64,000 nt of DNA from Nemertoderma westbladi. Its lineage: Eukaryota; Xenacoelomorpha; Nemertodermatida; Nemertodermatidae. A model generated the notes under the pieces. The model was not told the DNA's origin, did not search any database, and saw only the letters and a list, made by a program, of their open reading frames with translations. Shown here piece by piece: positions 12,701-24,700 of this stretch; the stretch's first letter is position 1, and each line of letters begins with the position of its first letter. Where the stretch lies: contig JAUCBJ010001839.1 of assembly GCA_032718475.1 (NCBI GenBank), positions 1-64,000 on the forward strand. The letters run 5' to 3'. The translations under genes were made by a program, and so were the position numbers.

Positions 12701-15700
12701 TATTATCTGATGATACAAACATGAATTAATTATTTCAAAATGGTCTTAAGTCTTCCTTCCACCACGCCGGGGTCTGGTGGCGATAACCCCCAAGAAAATA
12801 AGCGGGGGTTTGGGGGCGGCAGCCCCCAACAAAAGAAGCTGGGGCGGCAGTCCCCAATTAAAAGAGAAACAAACAAAATTTGATTATAAAAATATTTCTT
12901 TTATAATTTTGAAAAAACTTGTCTAGATACAACTTGTCCTGTAACCATCTTTAACTTTTGTTTATTGCTTTGATGCACCCAGATTAATTTTAACACTTTA
13001 ACTGGGGGGGAAGTGTCCGGGGGGCAAGTGTCCGGGGGGGGGGTGTCCGGGGGGGGGGGGAGTGTCCTACTTGGGCGGGGGGGAAGTGTCCGGGGAGGGG
13101 GGGGGGGGGGGGGGGGGGGGACTGTCCGGGGGGGAAGTGTCCTAGATCCAAGTATATTACTTGCCAAATTGATTACTATCTCACTCTAACCCAGACAGTA
13201 ATCAAACATCAACTGTTAAGTTTGTATAATGTATTACCCCACCAGATGAATAACTCTTCCCAGTGAATCCTATGACAATAATCTATAAGGTTACTCACTG
13301 CTATGTTAGATGGGAGGCCATTGAATTGTAAGCACTGGGCCGTTTAAATGGTTTATAGGTTGATGATAATGAATGATAAGGGACCCAACTAACACTACGT
13401 TTGTCTATATGGACGGTCTCCTTATAGCCACCTGGCTGGCTTTTCTAGTTGAATCATATTATTCTGCAACCAAATAATTTACTCTTCTAGACGAATTTGT
13501 GCGTTTTTTTGCCGGACTAACAAATTTTGGCGACGTTCTGTGCGAGATTGGCGATATTTGAAAAGATTCTGAGGCACAAATATGTTGCTCAAGTGACTGA
13601 ATAGCCCAAAAAAAAAGTTGGTGCATACTCGACGAGTTGAAATCGGTGAAATTCGACATTAAATTTTCAAACCGCTATTTTTCAGTGATCCCGTGATCGA
13701 AACGCCACAAAAATATACAGTCTTGTGCGCAACCAAAATTTATGTAGAGTTTGTTATTTAAATTGTTGCGTACCTGCTTGAGTTTTTGAGATATTGGATG
13801 GTTATACACACATAACCAGATAACCACATCGTGTTTTTGAACGGCTCAACTCTTGACAAAAACTACCCTGGCCTATTTATTAATAGGCAGGTTCGTTATT
13901 ATCAAGCACGTTAAGTAAAAAACCATACCGGTAGGTGTGTTAGTACTAAAGTATGTAAAATACTAAATGCAAGACTGGCCGCAATGGGTGTCTAGCAATT
14001 AGCGGTGAGCCCAATACACGTTGGCTGACTGACTGGCGTGAATTGTTTAAACATTTCAAAGTAATTGCTAGACACCCATTGCGGCCAGTCTTGCAAAAGC
14101 TTGAAATGTATTATATTCAAACACGCAAGCCCGCTATCAACAAGCAGTAACGTGATTGGCGTAAGTTTGTGGTGCTGCTTCCCAGTGGCTAGTTACCTAC
14201 AGACCTCTCTCTTCATTCAATACTCGTTCTGTCTCCCTTTGTGAATTTCTCTCTACATTTCCTGGCTTGGCCTCCTGAGAATGCCTTCAGCTGCGGGGCG
14301 AAACCTACCGATCAGCTGGCTGCTGATCAGCTGATCACTGATTGCATGCAACGTCTAGGTCCTGTTGCTTTTTAGTTTTTTACATACTTTGGTATTAACA
14401 CACCTACCGGTAAGGTTTTTTACTTAACGAGCTTGATAATAAATAAATATAATTATTAATTATTGGTTTTCAAACTTCTACTTCAATATATAATAATAAC
14501 AGTTCTAACTAAAATTAATCTATAATTTAAACTATTTAACTATTATAATGGAGAATTTATTATTGCTGTATTTTTTGACGATTTAAATTTTTTGCAAATA
14601 ACATGCAAATAATTTCTACAGGTATTTCAAAACACTCTATTGATATAATACAATTTTTGAAGATCCTACAAATTTTTGATAAAGTCCGTTCCTCATATGT
14701 TACTTCGTAATATTGACATTTTTTTATTAATAAAATAACCACACAACTCGCAAACTACTGCACTGCCCTGGGGCGCTGTCGTATTGCAGTGTTCCATAGG
14801 GTGTGGCCCTATAATCGTGATACTTTACATAAAAGTATCATGTGAAAAGTTATATCTAACCATCGCAGTTGACCCCATCACCCTCGTAACCGGTGTTACA
14901 TGTGCAATCGAAACCGGCTCCTGTCTGACTGTTTGAGCAGCTCGCATGGGTGTCACAGTTATGCGTACCCTCATCACACTCATCGTCCGCTAAAAGATAA
15001 ATAAATAAAACATAGAAAAGTTCAGAATGATTTACAAAAATAGAGTTACATCCCGTATTGGAGATGACAACTGAAAGAAACCATTTATACCGTGACTTTT
15101 GGATTTAGATATAGATATAGATTTATTTATACATTATGTAAAAACAATAACAAATACACCAAACAATGTACCGGTATAAAGGTATTGTCCAACATAACAT
15201 ATAGGATTACCCCTAAAGCTTTGCAGCTTATTTCCAAGGGGGTCCTTTATGTTACTTGGTTACAAATACAATATTACACTACGCTAACCTAAAACCAATA
15301 TAAAACGTAATTACACTATGTACATGTACAACTTTACCGAGAGCGTGACAATGCCCGACTCAACGATAAAGATGTAATGTACAGAACAATTTATTATAAA
15401 ACGTAATTACAGTATAAATAGTAAATAATTAATAAACTAATAACTTACTGTAGGACTATTGTACCTATTTTTACATTGCACACGGAGGTGAGATTTAACT
15501 GCAGATTTAAAAGAATGTTGATTATCTAGGTTTTTAATTTCATTAGGCAGAGCGTTCCAATTTTTAATGCCGTTAAAAAAGAAAGTATCAGATTCAAAGG
15601 ATTTACAATTCGGGAGGTAGAAGTTTGAAGCACTAGCTCTGGTACTGTAAGAGTGTGTATCGCGTACTCTGTTGAATTTTTGTTTTAGGTAATTGGGACA

Positions 15701-18700
15701 TTTACCATTATACACTTTATGCACATGGTTAAGGCGTAGCTGCTTAACTCTACTATCTAAGTTAAGTAGTCCAGATTCAGAAAAGTCATCTGGAGTTAGG
15801 TGGTGCCTAGGTTTGTAGTCTTTAATAAATCGTACTACTTTATTCTGAGCTACTTGTAATTTACATTTAAGCTGTTTGGTTAAGCCTTCATACCAAGAAG
15901 AGCATGCATAGTCCATGTGACACTGTATTAAAGAAGAGCAAAGTAACTTGCGGGAGTCGGTGTTTAAACTATTTTTATTTCTGTATAGAAACCTAAGCCT
16001 ACTGTTAACTTTCGAAAAAATATTTTTCACTGTGCTTTCTCCTGATAAGCAGTTATCCAATGTGGCGCCTAAATATTTAACTTCCTTTTTATTTTCAATC
16101 TTATGTCCATTACTAGTGACTTCAAACTTAGTTACCTTCTTTAACTTTCTTTTGGAACCAAACAAAATACTTTCAGTCTTACCGTAGTGAATGGATAGCT
16201 TATTAGCAACCAACCACTCATTACAGGATTCTAGAATTGCATTTAACTTTTGGGAAATATGGATAGGATCTTTATGAGAGAAAATAAGAGCACTGTCGTC
16301 GGCATATAAAATGAGTTTAAAATCGGGATCTATACTACTTATCATATCATTTACATAGCATACAAAAAGCAGAGGACCTAATATACTACCTTGTGGTACA
16401 CCACAGGTAATCTCTTGTACAGTAGACTGTGATTTGCTAATGACTACAGTTTGACCTCTGTCTGACAGGTAGGACTTGAACCAGTCTATAGAACCTACAC
16501 CCATCAGGCCTAACTTACCAAGCAGAATTTCATGATCTACAGTATCGAAAGCCTTTTGTAGGTCCAACATTACCATACCGGTATATAAACCCTTTGCGTT
16601 ATTACATCTAATTGTATCAGTTAAGTTAATAAGGCAGGTGTCTGTAGAATATGATTTACGAAAACCGGACTGAAGTTCATAGATCAGATTTAGCCTACTA
16701 AGATGTGCTTCCAGCTGTAGAAAAACAGAACGTTCTAGAATTTTAGATACAATACTTAGATACTAACAGGTCTGTAATTACAGGGTTCTACTTTACTATT
16801 CTTTTTATACAGAGGGACAACCTTAGCTAATTTCAGTTCGTCTGGTACTACATTATCTACGATAGAGTAATTAATAATAAAAGTAATAGGCACTTTAAGT
16901 ACTTCAGCACCATCCTTAAGAAAACGGGCAGGTATTAGGTCTAGACCGGTACTTTTTGAGGCTGATAGGCTAAGTAGATTTTGAAAAACGAAATCCTCAG
17001 AAACGGGTTTTAAAAATAACTTATCTGAATTTTGTAACTTTTCTAAATAAAAATTATTTAGAGTTTCGGACCCTATACTATATTTATTACTTAATAACGG
17101 TAACTTCTTAACTAAATTAGAGGCAACATTAGTAAAATAATTATTAAATAAATTACTAACTAGAGTATGATCATGAATCAGCTCACCGTTATCTTGCAGA
17201 ACAATATTCGATTTAGATTTAAGGTTTTTATAACCTAAAGATTTTAGGGTAGACCATAGACTTTTAGGATTATCTTTATTCTCACTTATTTTGTTGTACA
17301 AATATTCAGATTTAGCTTTTTTTATTTCCCGTTGGACAAGGTTTCTATATTTGCAGTAATTATTATAATCAGCTAAAACACGGTATTTCCTAAATTTATA
17401 CAAATAGTTATCTCTTTCTCTGATATTACTAAGAATACCCGAGGTCATCCAGGGCTCAGTGCGTTGTTTAAGACTAATTTCTTTAATTTGTGCTACAGTA
17501 TTAAGTGCCTTTAGAAATATATCTTTAAAAACAGTGTACGCAAGGTTAATGTCAGCGGCCTTAAAACAGGGTTCCCAGTCAGAATTAACTAACAAACTTA
17601 AAAAGCGTTCCTTGCTGTAATTTTTCATAGACCTAACAGTTACTGTTTTATGATCCCCGAAAAAAGATTTTTGTGTCTTTCTTGTGCAAAAAACTATAAA
17701 ATGATCGCTTAGACCTATAGGTAAAACCCTAGATTGAGAAATAATATCGGTAATATTACAAAGGATGTGATCTAGTAAAGTAGAAGTTTTACTGGTAATT
17801 CTGGTAGAATCTCGAATAATTTGTTTTAAACCAAACAAATTTAAAATACTTTGGTACTGTTTACAGATGGGGGATGCTTTGTGATGATATTAAAATCACC
17901 TAAGAAATATATTTCACAGTCTGACCTAAGATTACATAAAATTTTATTTTCAAAATTTTGCAAAAAATCTGATTGTTTAGGGGGCCGATATAAAGTACTG
18001 ATTAAAATAGGTTTAGTTTTAGGAAATAAAAGTTCCACCAGTAAAATTTTACTAAAATTTTAGTAAAATTTTTCACTAAATCTTCCCTACGATTAAAAGC
18101 TAAATAACATCGAATGTAAGTACATACACCACCACCGTGTCTGTCCCTATTCTTACATAAAACTACGTAATTATCAATATAAATTTCTCCATCAGAAACG
18201 CTATCATCGAGTCAAGTTTCAGAGATTGTTTTGTTAAAACTGCTGGGTTGGATTTATTGATTAAAACACGAATTTCGGCAAAAAATTTAAATGCAAAAAA
18301 TGCAGACCTTTTTTCTTAAAAAATTTAAAAGTTTCACTCTCAGCATCACTTGGAGTTTGCAGAGGCGATGTGAGAAATGAATCGTCGGTTTCTGATTCTA
18401 AAATTGTATCATGAAAGGGAAGTTCGGTAAAAATACAGCTATTGCAGAGAAAACTTGGCTCAGGATTGTTTCTGGTGGAGAATAAATTACTGCTTTTCCT
18501 ACGGTAACAATTTAAATGTATAAATGTGTCACAACTCTCGCATTGGACGATCTTACTCCGAGAGTTTGTTCCTCGTTGACAGACGGGACAGTTTATCTTC
18601 GGGGCCCGCGTCCTGATTTGTCAATGTAGGAATGCAAAGAGTTGAGATGTAATCCCAACTCTATAGTTCCATATCCGTACTATCTAATTATGAGGCTTGT

Positions 18701-21700
18701 CAGCATCTCAGCATCATTATATTGATCTAATCAATTTGTTTCACTTTTATATATAAATGTAACCCCGTAATATTTACATTATTTACTTATTCTAGAGTTA
18801 TAAATTACGTGATACTGTCAATAAATATATAGACCAACAAGATATAAATTAATTATTAAATCTAAATAAATAATTAATATTAAATTTACTTACGATTACA
18901 AATGACACCGTTTCCAGAATATCCATCTATACAGGTGCAGGTAAATCCACCTGGTATGTTAGTACAGTCGGCAAAGATGCTGCAATCGTTATCTGATGGA
19001 TCCAAACATTCGTCGTCATCTGAAAGCAAATTAATCATATTGCCTCCAAATCATTTGTCCAAAAAATGTCCATCAATTTAAACCCGGTTGTTCTAATTTC
19101 CCTATCTTTACAAAGAGTTAGCTATTGTTATTAAAATCTAGTTATATTGGTGTTGTAGTGTAGGGGTCTAAGCCACGATTCTAAGTAAAACAAATTCCTT
19201 TTATCATATGGCCATTTCGTGTATTAACACACGTCTTCAGTGACATATATTAAATTGTTTACATAATTTACATATTAAATTAGTACGTACACCACGGTTA
19301 AATTTAATTGAATAACATAAAAGCGGACAATCTATAAAATGCATGTTTTTTTTGAGAAGGGAATCATGTAAATTGAATGTGATCCAGTATGCGTTCATTG
19401 GAGTTCATTAGGAAATGGAGTAGTTTGCACAATACCAGAGATCATCTCACTCAATTTTTCACCTTCAATCATTTCATAATCTTACAATTTGTAATAAAGC
19501 TAAAATAAACACTTGTTGCGAAATACTTAAGAATGCTGGATCCTTGTGACTAACTGCACGTCCTTATCTACAATCTACGTTTGATAACAAATAAAAATAT
19601 TAGAATTTCAATTCGATGTGAGTAGTTTTAGACTACTTCAGAATTTCTTAAATAAAATAACAGTGAGCAAATAAAAACAACCGAGTGTTGCTATAGTATT
19701 CTATATACACGTACCGTCACAAGTGACCCCATCTCCAGAATAACCGGTGTGACAATTACAAGTGAATCCACCATCGTTATTGTTGCAGTCAGCGTTGGTA
19801 TCGCAGTTGTGGGTTCCGTCGCTACATTCATTATCGTCTGAAACAGAAATATAAATTCATCAAAATATTATTCTGCTTGAGAGATAGAATACATTACAAT
19901 TATAACAACTTACAGTTATTATAAAATAGATAACAATCTCACCATCACAGTTTACTCCGTCGCCATGGTAGCCGTTATTACAGTTACATTCGAAGCTTCC
20001 TGGAGTGTTGGTACAGGTCGCATCGTCATCGCAGTTATGGGAACCATCGGTACATTCATTGTCATCTGTAAACAATTGAGTAGATAGTTAGTGGGCAAAT
20101 CGGACTTCCTATTAAAACATCAGCGATAGCATGCATAGCATTATAGCATCTTCATTAAAAGTTTGCTCCTTCTAAATCCTATAGCCTATGCAGCCTTATA
20201 ACGATCAGATGTCACTACTCATGTTCTAGTATGATAGCTGCAGTAATACAGTAATGTGTTTCCCAAGTTGGTATTACTGTAATTGTATTTTATTCCCCCA
20301 CCCTAGTACTACTGATGAAACCTAAAACGCCGTTGATGGCGGTATATCAACACTCTTTTCTTGAAATTCTAGGGGACTTCAATCAATCACCTCTTTGCTT
20401 CTCAGCTAAAGTACGCCTTTGGGGTAAATCAACCATGTCATATGAAGTTATATATTTTTCAATATTCCATTGTTGCTAATAAACTGTTGGCACACAATTT
20501 CAGACGAAATCTAGGATCAAATCTATATCCACACAAACTACAATATTCATACATCGCAGAGATCACTTTCTATTTCGGAAGAAATATAAGAACCATAACA
20601 ACTGTGACATCCAATGGTTCACCGTGTGGCGCTATTATTATGCAGGGACAACTGAATATCTTACATTTTGGGGAATACCAACTTCTTATATTTCTAATGT
20701 GCTGATGTTATGCTCATTCGAACCCCAATTATCTACTTTGTTGTCATCAAAGTATAGTGATAAGTTCTCGAGATTTTCCATAAAAGGTGTAGGCATGCTC
20801 GAAACCCCAACTCCTACATCAATCCCATAACCAAAAGCATTATCCTAAGGTATTATTTACTGTGAGTACTGCAGTATTATGCTTGTGTTAGTTTGTGCCT
20901 ACTGTATTGTTGTGAGTTAGTTAGGTTGGTGACTGGTGAATATGTATTGCATTGTGCACGTGCTGATAGCAGTAAAGTTTAGTTATTAAAATACAGCAAT
21001 AAGTTTAATGTTTAAAATGAGTTCTAATTCTAACATTGGTAGCAGAGCGTCGGCTGATTCTGTGAAAGTTCCACCGGTATTAGATACAGCAAATTATAGC
21101 ACATGGAAGAAAGAGGTTGCTTTGTGGAAGACTGTAACGTCATTGAAACAGAATCAATTGGGTTCAGCACTAGTTTTATCGCTTACAGGAAAAGCAAAAG
21201 TTGCAGCAATGGAGATCTAGCAAGATATATTAACATCAGTTACTGGTTTTCAAGAAGTTCTCGAACTGTTGGACAAGTTGTATTTAAAAAGTGAGGATGA
21301 AAGGGCGTTCGAAGCCTACGAGAATTTTGAGAGCTATTTGCGTAAACCGAATGAAAAACTGGATGACTATTTGATTCAGTTTGACAATCTGTATGCAAAA
21401 GTTCGAGGACATAACATGCACTTACCACAGGGTGTTCTGGCGTATCGCCTTTTGAAGGGTTGTAATCTCAAGAAACCAATGGAACAACTCGTGAGGGCTA
21501 CGGTAAATAGGTTCACTTACGATGCGATGCGTGAAACTTTAAAGCGTTTGGCGAATCAACGAACAAAAACGCCGGTGGAAGTTGGTGACTCTATTATTAA
21601 ACTCGAAGAAGTTAATGAAGCGGTTGGTGGCGATGAACACTTGGATATGTCGGAAGTTTTTTATGGGCAATCGGGATATCGTCGAGGAGGATTTAGCCAG

Positions 21701-24700
21701 CAGTACGGTGGTGGTGGGTCCGGATATTTTCGCGGAGCAGTTGGGGGAATTCCACGTAATAGATTTGGCCGTCCAACTGGTCAGTTTAATACCAACAGTC
21801 AGATGCGTGGTGGGGGAGTAGCTGGTTCATTTCGGCAGTGGAATGTTCCTGGACGGCAGTTTGGTGGTAGTAATAACACAGCTTCGTCAACAAATCGTCT
21901 TTCAGGGAATGGAAACTTTGATCCTGGTTGTTTTGTGTGTGGTTCAAGGTTTCATTTAAGGAGAGATTGTCCAGAAGTTACATGGGTTTATAATACAGAG
22001 GTAGATGATGGTGAGTACGAGCACGAGGAGGTTCACATTACTTTGTTTACTGGGGAGGAGAAAGAAGATTTTGTAGCTGAGGAATTGGGATTTGCGATAT
22101 TGGATTCTGGTTGCAGTCGTACTGTGTGTGGTACAACTTGGTACAGCTGCTACTTGGATAGTCTAACATCTGAGCAGAGAGAACGCATTGTTAAAAAGGA
22201 TTCTTCAGTACGATTTCGATTTGGTTCTGGAGAATCAGTAGCTTTGATAAAAAATGTAAAAATTCCAGCATGTATCGCAAATGAAAATATATTCATTTCT
22301 ACAGAAGTCGTGAATTGTGATATTGCAAACAATGCAAAAGGCTCGCACACATATGAATTTTGAAAAGGGAACAATCACCATGTTGGGTAAAGAAATCACT
22401 CCAGTTCGGAATAGAGCAGGGCATTTTTGTATACATATTGCACCTAATTGTTCTTCAAATGTGGCATATTTTCTCGAACAAATATCAAATGTGAATTCTG
22501 ATGTTAAACATATTGCATTGAAGCTGCATAGACAGTTTGCACATGCAGACACAAAACGTATTATCACTTTACTCAAGCGTTCGGAATTAGAACAAGCCTT
22601 ACATTATGTGAGAGATAATTGTGAAGTTTGTAAGCGAATCCATAGAGCACCACCTCGACCTGTTGTTTGTCAACCATTAGCAACAACATTCAATGAAGGA
22701 TTAGCTATTGATCTAAAATTTATAATTGGTCATCCTATTTTACATATGGTGGATTTAGCAACACGTTACCGTGCAGCTGAATCTGTTATTCAAGGGATGT
22801 TTACTGGATGGATTTCAAATTTTGGTGTTCCAAATAAAGTCTTGGCTGACAACGGTGGAGAATTTTATAATGACGAATTTGTTAGTATGGCTGATAACTG
22901 TAATATTGAGATATTACCAACTGCGGCAGAATCCCCTTTCAGTAATGGAGTCTGTGAACGTCAGAATGCAGTATTGGGTGATGATGTACTTAAAATATTG
23001 CAAGATTGTCATGTAAATCTCAATATTGCTGTTGCTTGGGCTGTTGCTGCACGAAACAGTTTGACTAATGTGCATGATTTCTCACCGAGCCAGGTTGCTA
23101 AAAATTCCAATTTTAGAGAATAGTTCTCTAGCTGCTTTGGAGGGTAAGACAACGAGTGAGGTAGTGGCAGACAACCTAAATGCGATGCATGTGGCCCGTA
23201 GACAATTTATTGCAAATGAGTCTAGTAGCAGATTACGCCGTGCACATAAGCATAATGTTAGAGCGGTCGAGTTTCAGTGTGAAAATGGGGATCGTGTATT
23301 TTACAAGCGAGAAGGTCACAAAGAATGGAAGGGACCTGGAGTTGTGATAGGTTCTGAGGGTCAAAGTGTTTATGCGAGACATTGTGGGTTTATAGTTCGA
23401 GTACATCAAACTCGAATTTGCTTAGTCAATAATTCAAATGAACCATTGACAAGTGATGTACATGACAGTGTTGTTAAAAATAATGGCGATGGAAGCATTG
23501 TCCGAAACTCTAATAATGGTGATGTTGTGCGAAGATCTGTTGATGATAGTGATGATGATGACAATGATATCGGCAATGCCAATGATCATAATGACATGAC
23601 GTTGCCTACTAATAATAGTTCAAATGAAACCGAAAGTGGAAAACAACCATGGGTGTCTATTGTTGCAAATAGTAATGTTAAAGCTGGGCAATGTATTAAA
23701 TACACCGATTCTGATAATGTTATTTGTGGAAGAATATTAAGTCGAGCTGGTAAGGCAAGTGGTAAATATAGGAACTGTTGGAATATTGAATTGCCTAGTG
23801 GTAAATCTTGGGTGAATCTAGATGAAGTTTCGGATTATGAAATTGTTCCTGATGATGAAGAGGTAATGATTATGGTAAATTCAGGATTGAAAGATGCTAA
23901 AGAAAAGGAGTTAAGTACATGGAAGGAACAAGGTGTTGTGAAAGTTGTTCCATATTCTGGTCAGTCTCTTGTGTCTACACGCTGGGTCATTACAGAGAAA
24001 GTTGTTAATGGCAATGATGTTGTCAAAGCCCGCCTTGTAGTTCGGGGATTTGAAGAACAGTTTGGTGGTCGAACAGATTCGCCTACATGTAATAAAGATA
24101 ATAATCGTCTCGTGTTGTTTCTGATTTCATCATACGGTTGGACAATAAATAGTCTAGACATTAAGTGTGCTTTCTTACAGGGTTTCACCATCGATCGTGA
24201 AATATTCGTGAAGCCACCACCAGAGGCTATGGTAGATGGAGTTTGGCAGTTAATGAAAACTGTGTATGGTCTAAATGATGCCCCACGAGCATGGTATATG
24301 AAACTTCGGGGGACCTTAACGAATTTAGGATTGACTGCTTGTCCCGAGGATCCAGCTTTGTTTTATTATAAGAAAGATGGAGAAATTCAGGGGTTGTTAT
24401 GCATTCATGTTGATGATATCCTGTGGGGAGGTAACTCATACTTCAAGAACAATATTGTTGCGAAAATATGTAGTATATTTGAAATTCGTTCCACAGCAGC
24501 ACTGGCTTTTAAATATCTTGGTATTGATGTAAAACAAACCGATCATGAAATTGAAATTAGTCAATTTCGATACGCTCAGCTTCTAACAGAGCTTCCAATC
24601 TCGCAATATGCTGAAGTTGATAGACCATTAACATCCAATGAAATCTCTGATTATCGAACACGAGTAGGAGCTATATCATGGCTTGCCAATCAAAGTCGCC

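Larger units (their letters stand above)
11778..13448. mobile_element. CTAGAAAGCC-ended fold-back element
   Basis: Left end CTAGAAAGCCAGCAAGCTGG; right end, reversed, CTAGAAAAGCCAGCCAGGTGG. The paralogous intron near 7010 lacks the insert. Inside are two G-rich arms: GGACACTTCCCCCC units at 11987-12112 and their reverse complements at 13007-13143, each with a matching CAAGTAGGACAC / GTGTCCTACTTG step. No transposase is visible. This resembles Foldback-type elements with subrepeat arms. Confidence 0.6.

Noticed and set aside
11842-13167. Proline- and glycine-rich frames over C/G tracts
   Set aside because: Produced by the CCGGACACTTCCCCCC units and homopolymers; no conserved domain.
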